The notes under the pieces: generated by a model
What the model was told of the DNA's origin: nothing
Databases searched by the model: none
The model's input: only the letters and a program-made list of their open reading frames with translations
Shown: piece after piece, positions 34,741 to 47,432 of the stretch
Position numbering within the stretch: position 1 is the stretch's first letter
Layout: each line of letters begins with the position of its first letter
Made by a program: the position numbers and the translations under genes
Assembly (NCBI GenBank): GCA_023014335.1
Contig: JAECYW010000023.1
Coordinates: 248,001-312,000 of the forward strand
DNA length: 64,000 bases
Direction: 5' to 3'
Origin: Galerina marginata
Taxonomy: Eukaryota > Basidiomycota > Agaricomycetes > Agaricales > Galerinaceae

Positions 34741-37031
34741 ATGGCTTGGTCGAAGATGGCGCGCTGGGGGTATCGCACCAAGGCAACCTTTCGCCGCGCC
34801 ACCCGGAAAGCTACCAGAAAGTATAAGCAGAAGACCAGAAGGCTCAAGCGTAGAGTGAAAATATTCAATAGAAGAACGAAAGCGCTCAAACGAAAGGCGG
34901 TAAAGTCTGTTCGACATAAATTTTACACTTCCCTTCCAGGTATTTCAAGGATCACGCTACCGTCATCACCCGTGCCGCATCTTCTGCGATCTAATATTCC
35001 ACCGAATGAGCAAGAGGTTTCTCTCATTCGCGATGCGATTTCAAGGGCAAAGAAAGAGCAAGAGTGCCTGGATGAGAAACTGAAGATGAATACTCCTGGT
35101 CGGCAGAGAAACCGTGGCTCAACGATGTACAAATTCAAGCAAATTTCTGCTTTTTTCCTCGAGCACAAGGCGCTTCTATCACCGATACGACGAATTCCGC
35201 CCGAAATCCTACAGGAAATATTCATTCACTCTCTACCTACTTCGAATGAATACGGTACCTGGCTTTACATGTTTGAACTCCCATGGGAATTATCTCAAGT
35301 ATCTAATGTCTGGAGGAGGACGGCGTTGGGTACATCTAACTTATGGCATCGAGTACCCACAATTGACTTGGACCGGGATTATACCAAGAAACGACGATAT
35401 CTAGATTTCCTACGTGAATTGCTGTCGCGATCTCATGACTTCCCCCTCGACATTCACCTCTATGCCTTTCACTTCGCAGGCGTCACTCATCCCGCCATTG
35501 ACGTATTGATACCCCACTCCACCAGATGGCAAAAAGCGACACTCGATATCCCGTGGCCCTCTCTGGTTGCCCTGGAAGGCATCAAGGGGCGTCTTGCATC
35601 CTTGGAGATCTTGCAAATTCAGTCACGGCATCGAGTCCACAGGCCCATTAATTTGGATGTTGTTGTTGATACTTTCAGTGACGCGCCTCGTCTCCGCGAT
35701 GTCACCTTGTCTGGGACATACTCTACTCATTTTATTTTCCCCTTGTCGCAGCTCATCAATTACTCACAGGAAGACTCGCACACCAACCAGATGGATAATG
35801 TAATCGATCTTTCCAGTTCCCTCCAGAGACTTACAGTCTTTGATCAGCTTCGGATTAACCTCAACCGGTCAATTGTCACCCTACCACAATTGGTCAGCCT
35901 AAATGTTTACTTCGACGCCGACACTGATAATCAAATTTTGCTCGATTTTCTCATTCTTCCAACCCTTGAAGAGCTCTCCATCACCTCTCACCTCGGCAAC
36001 CTTATACCATCCGTTTCGTCTCTAATATCTCGAAAAAGGCTACCTTCAACATTGAGCAAGCTTTCTCTAAGAAGTCAGTTTACCAATCTCGGCGGTGAAC
36101 TCACAGAACTACTCCAGAAAATCCCTCTTATTTCTCATTTGAGTGTTTCTTTACCTCCCGCCGAAGACCTTTCATCTCTTATTCCAGGAACTGATGGGCC
36201 GTTAGTTGCGCCTCGGCTTCAAATCTGCGAGTTCTATATCACTGGCCCCCTTCTCCCTGAAGAAACAATACAGCAAATTAAATTGCTCGCTTCTTCTCGC
36301 TGTGATTTACCCGAGCAGACGGCGGGAAATTTCGTTATTCCAGGTGAACTTCGACGCCTACGGACAATTTATGTACACTTCGACTACCATGGGGTTCCCG
36401 TGGGGCAACAAGGGGAGCTTCATAATTGGACTGCCACGGAAACCTCTCTTACTTTGGCTGAGATGCGTTTGTCGCTTATCAATTCTACCCCCGAGCTCGA
36501 ATCTCGGAGTGCCAAGATCCTGGACTTCAAACAAAAAGACAAAGCATTATTTATCCTTTCCTGTATCGAGAACCTTCCCGTGAGACACGCCGAAGAGATA
36601 CTTGTACGTAGTCCTTTGCATTCATAGCCACTGATCCTGCTCATTAAATTCTGAATTGCAGCATTCGGGGATCCACCTCACCCTTAAACGCTTGAGCTAT
36701 TGGTTTTATCAAAAGCACCACTTTAAACACAAACTCAGTCAGTCTGCGAAACGCATTCTGCAAAAGTGGGACCCGATTTTTGAGTCGAGTTTGAATGATC
36801 TTCGTTGGGTGATCAAGGATCGCAATTCTTTGATGTATCTATCCAAGGAGAGTGGTATGTATTGTGTGTTCTTCTCTATAACGTTCCTTCCATCTCACAA
36901 GCTATATTACAGCCATACGCTCTATAAAAGATGCCACTGATATTGTCTTTGGGGTTAAAACCCCCGATATACCCTCCTCGGACTTACCTTGGCCATCATC
37001 ATATCCATATATCGCGGTTACGTTCGGGTAA
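34741..37031 (+). CDS. F-box protein with strongly basic N-terminus
   Basis: Three exons (34741-36603, 36662-36854, 36913-37031) give 724 residues. From about residue 85 it has the usual basidiomycete arrangement: a charged helix (EQEVSLIRDAISRAKKEQE), then the F-box (LLSPIRRIPPEILQEIF, about 143-160) with WRRTALGTSNLW, then a long leucine-rich region. The first 60 residues are unusual: about half Lys/Arg in repeated RRATRK / KRRVK / KRKAVK patterns, which looks like a nuclear or nucleic-acid-binding tail. The start chosen is the first ATG of the frame. The gene is divergent from the preceding F-box-like gene, with the transposon between them. Probable SCF adaptor; target unknown. Confidence 0.85.
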
Positions 37032-37965
37032 CGACTCTCTTAGCCAAGTCTTTTACTTACTGGTCTATCTCCTAAGGATGCTATTCGTTAAAGGAATTAG
37101 CTTGTTACTCGACAGGGCCCAGACAAATTTGTATTATTTCCAGTTGTGCTTCCCGCCACACGCGTATCAGAAGCCGATTTCAGTGCCTTGTTTATCTCAT
37201 AACCACTGCCACGTTGAAGTATGGACTTAGTTTAAAATTTTGGCTGTTTGGGTAATGGCAAGTGGCACCCAGTCCACATCTCATGATTCAGTCTATCGCA
37301 CTAACGGGATGGAAAGTCAGACGTTAATTGACGCGCCAATTCACAAGATGATTTGAACTGCAACGAGCTGGAATATCAAACGTCCTCGACGCTTGACCAT
37401 GGCCGTCTATATCTTTCGATTTTCAATGCGACAATCTCTCCGGGTCGTTGAGTATTGCGCATCTTTTTTCCCCGAATTCCGATCGTCCAGCTCGAGGAGT
37501 TTCAAATTAATTCTGGTTTTAAAGCGCTGCAAACTTGCAAATAGATCAGGTCGGTGAATCGCTCGACGTTGAAAAGGTTTCAGTGGGCATCCTTGCCTAA
37601 ATTTTATTCAGGTCCTCCTAACCTACGAACTGTAAGTGTAAACCTCTGGGCTAGAATTCTGGCCATACTTTCTTCAAAACCGATCAATTTAATGAGCTTC
37701 AAGCTCTGGCCAATTCCCCAGCCGTGAAAGGGTACTCAGTAGCCTATAAATCTACGGACCCTCTTTCTTAAATCTTTCTCCAAAAATGGATGACCAGTCG
37801 CAGGATTTACATACGTAGATTATTTCTAAACCTCCTTGATGCGGTGCCAGCGTAGGCTGGACACCAAGTGTTTTGGCCCGATGGCAAATATCACGTGACA
37901 AACCCAGTGGACTGAACGAAATTCAAAAATGTGATCGCCCCCACCCAATAACGTCAACAGCTTTT
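37032..37965. other. Intergenic upstream of U6
   Basis: No gene supported. It should contain the promoter of the U6 gene; a CACGTG motif lies at about 37891-37896 and I see no clear TATA box at the expected -30 position. Confidence 0.4.
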
Positions 37966-37989
37966 GTCCCCTTCGGGGTGACATACGAA

Positions 37990-38020
<31 letters not shown>

Positions 38021-38085
38021 GGCCCCTGCACAAGGATGACACGCTTTCCCGGAGTGGTAGATCTACGGATCTCAATATTTATTTT
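37966..38085 (+). ncRNA. U6 spliceosomal snRNA
   Basis: The 5' stem-loop gtccccttcggggtgac is followed by the invariant core aattggaacgatacagagaa with the ACAGAGA box, then gattagcatggcccctgcac with the AGC triad and the U2-pairing/internal stem-loop region, then aaggatgacacgc. The RNA catalyses splicing with U2 and U5. A pol III T-run (TTTT) at 38082-38085 sets the likely end. The segment after the core (38045-38080), with a small gatctacggatc palindrome, is more variable than the core, as expected for U6 3' ends. No intron is visible. The exact 3' end is inferred. Confidence 0.9.
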
Positions 38086-38583
38086 GTTTTATCTCTGAAG
38101 CATCGTTTCAAAGCGTCCAATCTTGAAACTCTTACCAACTCTTTTTTTCTAAACCTCACCTCTACCACCGTCGGATTGGCGAACTTATGCCCGAACCTTG
38201 CCTCGCAGGCGGTAGGTAGCGGAGACTTGATAATCGACGACTTGAACTCCTAGTAGACGCCTTCAGTTGGGTACCTGGACATTCAATGTAATATCTGGAC
38301 GTGCTATTTGGCAGATACTGGTTCGAATTAAAAGAATGACATTTATTGTCAAATCAAAATAAGACAAAACTATGCGAACAAATCGAACAGAGTCAAGGCC
38401 AACGAAGAACCCAAGATAGAAATTAATACATTCACTAGATATTCGACAATCAATTCAACTCTGAAAAGTGACGGATGCAAAACGAAGAGATAGAGTAAAC
38501 CTGAGTCGTCGTCACTCTTACAAGAAGCCTGAAGGCTAGGTGAAAGAACTTGACCAGGCCTACACCCGAGTGAGATCGGAAGC

Positions 38584-40293
38584 TCAATCATAGTCTTGCC
38601 ATCCATAATAGCGTTGGCCTCTCCTCGGTCCATGATAATCTAGGAGGCGAGAGACCATCAGCCAATGGCCATACCAATCGTAAAAAAGACGAAGCAACAT
38701 ACAGGTACTCGTATCACGCACAGGGCTGACGCCCGACACGCCTGCAAGGTTAAGGTACCCATACCCGTGCATCGTGCGCGTGGCCCCTGCCATGTTGACA
38801 CCACTAGCCCCAGGCGCAGGCGCGACGACCCAATTTGCGCGACACCAGACACAGGTAAGGTCTTTCCCGCTGCTCTTCGCCGTTCGTTGCCCTAAATTAT
38901 CCGAAAAAATGGAATATCAGAAACACGAAAACTACCCAGGTGACAACAAAAGAAACGCACATTGCCCAAAACATTCCTTATGCAGCGCATTGCCACACTC
39001 CTCGCAGAACACGAGGGACGCCTCCGCGACGCCGTGCATCCCGTCGTAGCAAACCGGGCAATCGTCTTCCGGACCGGGTATGCGTTTCTTGCCTGTACCC
39101 TCGTCCGCGGCGAGGGGAGGCGCGTCGGCGGGGATTTTTCCGGTCGCGCGGGCGTGCGCCTCGCGGATGTGTGCGTGGGCGATGGAGTTGGGGGCGAGCG
39201 GGGCGTTGCGGAATATGTCTTCGAGTTCGGTTGTTAGGAGGGCTCTTATGTGGGAGTTCAGGGGATGGAAAGTGTAGAAAGAAGTGGGAGACGAACTTTT
39301 GGTACCAGAAACCTGATTGGCGGGTAACTTGGAGAACTGTATTTTTGCAGTAGATTAGTGCTGGTTCAGGGCTTCGGTATTAGGTTGTGAACCTTTCAAA
39401 AATATGAATAACTGTGAGGTTAAATGATACTTAATAAAGTGGAAGGACATGGTACGCAAATGCACGCACGATATGTTTGCAGTGATTCCCTTTGACAGAG
39501 TCTGGACCTGTAAGCAGTGACGGCATTATGAGCTGACGGCAGTAGGGGTCAAGACTATCGAGTGACGTACAATTGCATCGAGGCTTGTGGTCAATAACGA
39601 CTGTGTAAACCTGCATCGATACATGAGACACAGCTTCGTAGAGCCGATGGCTTCACTCACGTTACCGGTCGATCCAAGCACGCTGAATTCCTCGCGAAGC
39701 TCGTCGCCATTCCGCTGACGATCGATCATAAAGATTCTATTAGATTTAATTAGTTCATACGACTTAAAATTTCCGCCCAAGAAGTCTTACCTCTGTGTCA
39801 TAACACGCTCGACACGATCCAAAATATTCTGCGGGCACTTGGGCTTGAAGATCGCCTGGCGTTTTTCAGGCTGGGACCCAGTTGGCTCTTCATCTGGGTC
39901 GGCCTTCTTCTTACCCTTGCCTCTTCCTTTCTTGGCCGGTGGTGGTGCTGATGCTGACGGTACAGAGTACGACGTCGACGCCGCAGGTTGGCTCGGACCT
40001 GCCTGAGGTACAGCAGAGTAAGAGCTAGCGACTGGCGGCGTGACCTGCTTCGCAGCAGCAGCCTTTTTAGCGCGTGATGCCCGTGGTTTCTTCACTGGCG
40101 CAGGCTTAGGAGGTGCCACAGTCTCCGATGCCGTAGAACGCGACGACCGCGGTGGATTGGCCCGTGGCTTCTTAGGAGGAGAAGGCCCAGCTAAATCCTG
40201 TGCTTCAGGGGCGCCCTGAGCACCCACTGACGTCTGAGACGGGGGAGTCCAGGCTTCGAACTCGCCATTGCGTTTGCGCTTGCTGAGAACCAT
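38584..40293 (-). CDS. SWIM zinc-finger plus RING-type protein (E3 ligase-like)
   Basis: Nine exons (40293-39791, 39736-39661, 39610-39571, 39507-39470, 39411-39393, 39336-39297, 39244-38961, 38891-38709, 38639-38584) join in phase to 412 residues. Residues 1-165 are basic and Pro/Ala-rich with nuclear-signal-like KRKR, KKPR and KKGRGKGKKK. A SWIM motif follows at about 205-218 (CNCPDSVKGNHCKH, the CxCx..CxH form, completed only after splicing), then LLTTELEDIF, then a RING-type finger at about 297-347 (CPVCYDGM, CEECGNALHKEC, CVWC). The C-terminus has YLNLAGVSGVSPVRDT and ends in an RRGQRYYGWQDYD-like tail. SWIM/RING proteins are probable ubiquitin E3 ligases; the substrate is unknown. It converges with the U6 gene. 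Confidence 0.9.
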
Positions 40294-43200
40294 TGCGTTG
40301 GTAGAAAAAAAATGGGGAGTTGTTGATGGTTGTGAATGAAAGTGAGGCGTTTTTATCTGCGACACCCGTCACGCCAGAGGAGGTCACAGAAAACATTCTC
40401 ACGGTTGCCCGACGTGCATCTGACAGGCGCGACCGACGGTTGATGGCTCCCGACTACCGACGTCCGAGTCAGAAAAACCAAGTATGGGAAAAGGCGCGTC
40501 CTGAAGGCTGTTCCCGACGCTTCGCAAAGCGGCGGGGTGACTCACTAGGCGATATCTAAGCACTACTTCCCGACTCCTGGGGCCAACTGGCAGGCTCTGA
40601 GTACTGAGTACCGAGGCGATGACTCCATTTCCACGTTGGGTCCTGCTGTTGATGGTCGTGTCCCAACCGTGGCTTCCTTCGAGCTTACCATGTGCTCGTC
40701 ACTTGTCTCTCGAGCTTTATTAACCTCACGAGGTTGGGCCTCAATCTGACTCGGGTTCTTGTCGATTCCGGAGTCGACATCGGATGAGGTTGAGCGCGTT
40801 CTGTGTCTGCGTCCGAATACCCGAGACAGTTATTTCGACTCGCTCCATTGTCTCATGATTCTTTGTATCGGCTTCGTGTGCCATGTTGTGAATACGGGAG
40901 GCAAGATCCAGCGTCTAAGGTGTCGACCTCTTCCTGCCAGATGGGAAACTGGAGGTTTGTTCTTCTGGCACGGAAACAATGGGTGCGAAGCCACCCTACC
41001 AACCCATATTGAGCTGCCCTTGTCAAATAAAATGCACAAAATACTGCTGACGACTCAGAAATAAAGGGTTTAACCGTCAGATGTTCTCTAATCTGGGGGT
41101 CACGATTAGGATTTCTAGCGTATTCCAGCGCGCAGAAGGCTAAAGCTGGTCTAGCCGATCCGTGCAAATTTTCCGAACGACCCGACTGCTTATTGCTAAA
41201 AAATACACCTAAAGTTTTGCAATATTCCCGATGACGCGCCGGAGGGGAAGAAATAATCAATTTCTGGCAAAGTTTTGCGGATCTCAGAGGCTTGGCCTGA
41301 CAGATTTGCCACCGGGTGGACTTGTCTCAGGGATGGTCCAAATTTCTACGTATCCCGCAGAACTGGAATGCGCTTTCTTGGCAAATCATTTAGACGTCGA
41401 GCAACTAATTTACTTCTTGACAGGGCAATGGCGCGCGGTTTTCTACCTTCAATCGTGGAACTAGTGGAACGAACCAAGTGAGTGACCTAGTCTTAGCACA
41501 GTCGTACCTATCCAAATTCTGACTTCCAGGCTATAGGTTCTGTCTATTTAAATTTATTCCCATCTTTGAATTGATGTTAATAATCTTTTTTGGCTACGGC
41601 GTATGATGTTGCAACCTCCAACTAGGACAAAAACAGGTGTAGTACCGCCAGCGAAGTTGCCTCTCATGAGAGCTGCGTCTACCAAATCCTGATTTTCAAT
41701 GTTTTTGAGTACCCGGACTATTTTGGCAATCGGATGAAATCCGCAAAAAGAAAGCACCCCGACTTCAATCGGGCTGCCCTTCATTGCCAGAAATTGGACA
41801 TGCTTACCCAAAGATCGACCTGTGCTCATTCTTTCGACGCTCTTACTGGACGATTTCTGGACTCCGCATCTGATCGGCCGAGTGTTGAAGTGTCTCTTAT
41901 CTAGCTCGTTATTCCGCCGAGCTCCCTGTGATGGAGATCACGTCTATCTTGCTACCTGGCTTGCATGGACCCAAGTGCATCCTTTGAGCTCGAAACACTG
42001 ATTCAGACTTTCAGACCGATCCAAATGGTATTATATGTTGTCGTTCCTCATCTTCAAGTTTGCACGACCATCCTTGCCCCTTCGTAGCCCTCACCAATTA
42101 TTTTATTCTCCGAGTTGTCCATCGCCAGCAAGCAAGCGTGCACCACAGTGAGTTCAATGTCGGAATGGCTACGTCCATCGAACACATACTGATCTTTTTG
42201 ACAGCGCCTTCGATACAGTTTTTTAATGGTATTTTCTTGAGCATCCTGCTGACATGAACGGTCCACATAATAGTGTCTGCACAACCACCTTGGCATCGTA
42301 ATTATTTACCGTGCAAGGCCGTGTAGACCCCCAGAACCTGACCTGCCAGCGATAAAATTTTGAGGTTTTTTTGGTCTTCCATCGAACAAACAGGTGCGAC
42401 ATCATCGATGCATCATTGCGAGAACTAACACTGCCTGGCATTATCTAGCGCGTGTTCCCAATCGTTGGTATTGGAACAAAGTATTGGAACAAACGTGAGT
42501 AATTTAACCCCAAAAATATTCGTGCACCAAATACTCGTTTCTAATGTGGCACCAGGCGCTATTTTGGTAATACATAGAGCCATTTTCCCTGGCATTTTTC
42601 AAGTGTGCCGCTAACAACTTGGTCCACATATTTGTCTACTCTACCTGCCTGGCCGATGCCTTGGGGAAGTTTCATCACCGTACTAGCCGCCAAGCCCGGT
42701 CTTCCTGTCGAACGTTCCTACAGAACCACATATTTGATGAACGAGGCGTTGAACTCCCGGCATCGCCTGCCTCACCACCTTCGATCGCCCATCGTTGGCT
42801 TGGTTGGTATCAGAGGATACTCCAAAGTGAGTGATTTGACCTATCACTAGGAAAATCTGTCTACCAGGTCCCTAATCTGATCCCTGATTATCGTCGTGCT
42901 ATATCAGTGATGACCACGTTCCGATGGCCGTTTTGTTCTCAAGATGCCGCTTCTAAAAACCATCTATTTATCTAACCATTGTCTGCATAATTATCCCACC
43001 ATTATCAACTTCTTATTGGTTTGAGAACAGCTTCCAACTCGTACGACATTGGATAACCAGGGAAATTCTGCTAGTGGGCAGCAATTGGATATCAAATGTT
43101 GATGTGAGTACCACGCCATCTGTTCGCTTGTGATACCTTCAGGCGATCGTCGACTGAATCAATAAAGACTGTCTGTCAGCCTAATTGACTGGTCTTCATT

Positions 43201-44942
43201 TCGCAGCCTCATCCTCTTGACAGATTTCCCTAGAATACCGTAGAACGCCGCGTTCAACTTCTCATCAGACCATTAAGTCAAGGTGGAATGACAGAGGAAT
43301 TAATTGACCCATAATTCTCGACCTACTCCTGTGAACTGATGCGAGAAGTCCGCGGGATACCGCACTTTGGACGCTTATGCTTAGCGCCCGTTGACGAGCG
43401 TCAAAGTCTACATACTAGTTTAACGTCAATCCGGTGACACGAGAAATTTAGATGAACCCTAAATGCCTTGTCGAATCCGACATCTAAGTGGAAGCATCCC
43501 AGACATCTATTCTTGTCTAAACTTAATCAACCCATCGAGTTAGGCGCCCAGCCTTTTCAGGTCAAACGCCGAGAAATTCACTGGCATGCATAACTTTCGA
43601 ATGACCTCGAGGCTTCCAATTATGACCTAAGTATCTCATATGTGGCGGCGTGGGTGGGCATCTCTTTCGCCCCTGGGATGCGACTGGCTATCATTAACTT
43701 CAAGCCCAAACCCGAAACCCACAGTCCTGTCGTTGGCCATTCCCAAGCTATTCCGTCGGCACTCCGGTCACCCCTCACCGTGAAGACCACATGGCCCTCC
43801 GATATCTGGGCTCACTGTTTTTACCGGGAATTTGGACCAAACAAGAACGCGACCCTTTCTGGTTGAGTTGATCCCTGAACGCTGAGGATAAGGTATTTTT
43901 AGACTTCCGTGTGGGCGACCAGGTAGGTTTAAAATTCTCCTTGTGCATTTTTTCCGGGATATTTCCTATCGATGAAACAGAAGTGAATTTGTTCTCCGCG
44001 AGGGTACCGATACTCTCATTAGGAGAATTAATTTCGTTGACAGTCGACAGAGGATTTATTAAATGGGGTCCCTTCTTCCGTCCTCCAGGTCGTGTTTGAT
44101 CATTCAAGATCAGCAAATTCAAGTGTTTGAGGTCTTAATATAATACTTAATATTTACTACTTTGTCCGGTTTTCCCTGGTCTACTGGCCCATTATTTAAA
44201 GACCTCCACGTTCCTCGGGATCAAGTACGGCCAAAAGGTCCTGACTCTCCATCCATCGTCTTTACCGGAGACGCTCGTATTAGCGTTAATCCCCTGGTCT
44301 GATACACTGAGCAGCACAGCGCAGGTTTTTGAACCCGTCCATGTCCGGGGTTTCTTTATCATGATATATTATCATATAAAGATTTTGACCAAATCATTCG
44401 TCCTCTTTACGCTGGTCGTTCAACTTCGCAGGTTTTTCCACCAAGACGTCCCTATCAAATAGTATTGGTTGCTATTCGATATCTCCCTGCATTTTTTCAC
44501 TTTAAGACTCGATCCAGACGTCAATTATTCCCATGACCTTTAGGTCTTTTGGGTTTTAGGGGGTAGTTGCACGTGCAACCGGCCATGTCACTAGACTCAG
44601 ATTTCTCGTGACCGCCTGGCAAAAGATAAAATCCAAGTGATAGCATGGCTTTTGGGGCAATCAAGTAATGAGCACAGAGAGGACATCCTGACGATGACCC
44701 AAACAGAGCATGAAAACAGAAAGGTCATGGGCATTGCCGTTCATCGGCGCTACCGTACTTATTTGTAGAATTCAAATTTTCTCTCTATTTTAATTTATCG
44801 CTATCACCTGACGGCATTGATCTTATCTTATCAATTACATAAAGGATTATTTTCAACTCCCCGATTTTGTCATCCAAAGTTCAGTGCTCTGCCCTGGGCC
44901 ACACATCGTTCTTGTCCATTACCCCAACTCCTCAAGCCTCCC
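40294..44942. other. 4.6-kb stretch without a recognisable gene
   Basis: Only scattered short frames (for example near 41275-41480, 42619-42834 and 43642-43866 on plus; 40853-41260 and 41554-41829 on minus). Several plus-strand frames end at GTGAGT donor-like sites (near 41478, 42493, 42834 and 43103), so a decayed multi-exon gene or old mobile element is possible, but I could not assemble a continuous product or see terminal repeats. Confidence 0.4.
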
Positions 44943-46240
44943 ATGATGGACGCCCAAAAAGAGAGTGTACTCATCAGAGATCATCCGATATATTGGTTCG
45001 AAGATGGCTCTCTTCTCCTTGATGTTGAAGTCCAGCGCTTCAGGGTTCACCGTACCCTGCTTTCCCGCCATTCGAGATTCTTCTCTATGCTGGCATTAAA
45101 TCTCAAGGGGGATACTACTAACGGCCCCCGAGAAAGAAATAAAGAAGAAGAAGCTCCTATTTCGGCTTTAAACCGCGATGCCTTGAATCATGTCGTCCTC
45201 GAGCCCAAGCGGCAGGTTAAGGCCCAAGACGTGGAGGTTCTATTGCAGCATCTATACCACGATGTGTAAGTTACTTCATATTCCTCCGATATTATGGCAT
45301 ACGGCATGTTGTTAATTGCTTTCTCACTACATGTGTATCTGATTTTACACTTCCGAATCAAATTTCCTTGGTTATTTTGATTAATCATCCAACGTCTCAA
45401 GGTCCTTGGGTAACGACTCTTCGGTCGCTCATGTCGCTTCGCTGTTGCGTGTGTCCAGCCCTCAACAACTAGACTTCCCGAATATCCACAGATCTGCACG
45501 TGCCGTTTTTGAGAGCATGTTCCCAAAGGGACCGGACGCGTTTACGCACAACCACCCCCTACACGACGCATTGCCTGTGGCAACAGAATTTAAGTTACTC
45601 TCTGTGAGTTCGGAAGCCATCCCTGACGAGGCTAACCTTAAAATCTGACGAAACATAGGTTCGAAAGGCGATTCTATATAGTCTCGTTTCGACTACCGAC
45701 TTTGACGTTTCCGGATCCAATTCAGGAGACAAGGACCCACAATATGCAGACACCTTGGAAATTTCAAATGGAGCATCAACCCCAAGGGACGATCAACCCG
45801 AAAGTCAACCAAAAGTTCCTTTGATGATCGAAATCACCGGGACTGAGACGATACCTGACCCCAGTACGCCCTCAGAAACCAGTTTACCTCGTAAGGTTTT
45901 GCCCCCTGCAGATGCTGAAATATGCATGACCCTTATGACGCGCCTCATTTCGCACTTCACACCGATTCTATTTACGCCTGCTGCAACCCCCCATATGGCC
46001 TGCACCGATGTTTTCGCGGAAACCTGGATGCCCCTCGTCATTCAACCCGCCATCGAGAATGACGGTGTGTATAAGCCTCTAGAGACTCTACAAAGGATAA
46101 GAAAGATCGACTGGTCGAAGCTTGGTTTGTGTGCTTCATGCGTCGAGGATAAGAGGGCGGAGTGGGCAGAAGAACAGAGCAACATTTGGAACTTGATGGA
46201 CAGTTGGTTACTTCCACCGTCTCAGGTAGACAATGTTTAG
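44943..46240 (+). CDS. BTB/POZ domain protein
   Basis: Three exons (44943-45265, 45402-45603, 45659-46240) give 368 residues. The N-terminal ~110 residues have the fungal BTB pattern: YWFEDGSLLLDVEVQRFRVH, RTLLSRHSRFF, and LQHLYHDV at the end. The C-terminal part is helical with cysteines (LGLCASCVEDK) and an acidic, Pro/Thr-rich linker. BTB proteins mediate dimerisation or CUL3 recruitment. This architecture is expanded in basidiomycetes and functions are mostly unknown. An in-frame ATG at 44817 would add about 42 residues; I prefer 44943, which starts just before the domain. Confidence 0.85.
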
Positions 46241-47432
46241 TTACGATGGAAGATCCAAGGTCGTGGTGTTTAAGTTTGCATCCCGGTGTGTAATTTATTT
46301 GTCCGCTTACAGTTCCATGTTCACCCTTCCGAGATCAATTCACAGAATATACACACAAGGATGTTGTTTCCGATGGTCATAATTTATTTGTATTTTTTCC
46401 CAACTGTGGCGTCCGAAACTTACTCGCTTCTAAGAAGTGATTCAAACTTGCCGGATCTGCAGTGAACTTTATTTCAATGAAGAAAGCGACCGTAGATCGA
46501 TCTCCGGACCTTGACTCGCTAGTTGATTCGCGGACCAAGGCGCTGAACAGTGCTGAGCATAGGCTGTCTTGTGCCTATTGGAAACGGAACGTAAATATTT
46601 CATCGATTCCACGGTTTCACCCCCATCAATTCATTCATTTTCCCTGTTGTATTTGTCAGTCGATCCATGAACGAACATTGGGCTCTCAAAGCTGTGGTCC
46701 ACCCAGCCTTGTCGATGTATTGTAATTTCCCCGGGCGAAACAATAACGTTACTTGCAAGTTTCAGTGTTCTTTTTCTCTGCGCCAAGGCAACAAGCGCCC
46801 AGAGTGAGGCTGCCAGCCGAAAACAAATAGCACCCAACCATTCCGTTTGCGTGCCCTTCCCGACGTCGTGATAAGTTTTCTTTGTACTTCGTTATTGTAC
46901 GGGATGATGCTAACTCACACATTGTTCAGGATGACACCGTAATTGGATTCAAACCTCGTGGCGCGTACTCTGTATATTGCAAGGCCGCCTCACGATTACC
47001 TCAATTTTTGTATCGTCTCGCGCTCCATTGACCAATGAATTGGGGTCGGAGTTTTGTATACAGCACCTTGTCGTGACTTACAACCGCTCTTTCTGCCTTT
47101 CCATCACCATACCAAGCAGTGAGGAGTTCGAAATTGAAGGCCCACAGGCTTCGCGGACTTGGTATTTTTTTTTTCGGGGATTCTGCCTTCTATTTTATTG
47201 TGCAGGAGGGGAGTGGCTAAAATACAGCATCGCCCACAATGAATGCGAATGTTTGACCTGGTGAGTCTGTGTGTCCCCTTTCAGTTGTGTCTATTTTGGA
47301 TCTTGTATACGCAAAAACACTTTACAACAGCTGCTGTGTAACTTCGCAACCCCTTAAATGCTCGTTCTTCCTCAGTCCGTTCGACCACCTTCAATCCCAA
47401 CTCACTCGCTAAAAAAACCTCAGTTATCTTCG
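46241..47432. other. Intergenic, with a doubtful minus-strand frame
   Basis: A minus-strand frame near 46631-46837 has a hydrophobic stretch (FRLAASLWALVALAQRKR) and an extension upstream, but I could not define a start, splice sites or a family. Otherwise nothing is seen. Confidence 0.3.

Noticed and set aside
38300..38330. Possible tRNA-like GGTTCGAA
   Set aside because: The T-arm-like sequence is alone; no matching acceptor, D or anticodon stems around it.
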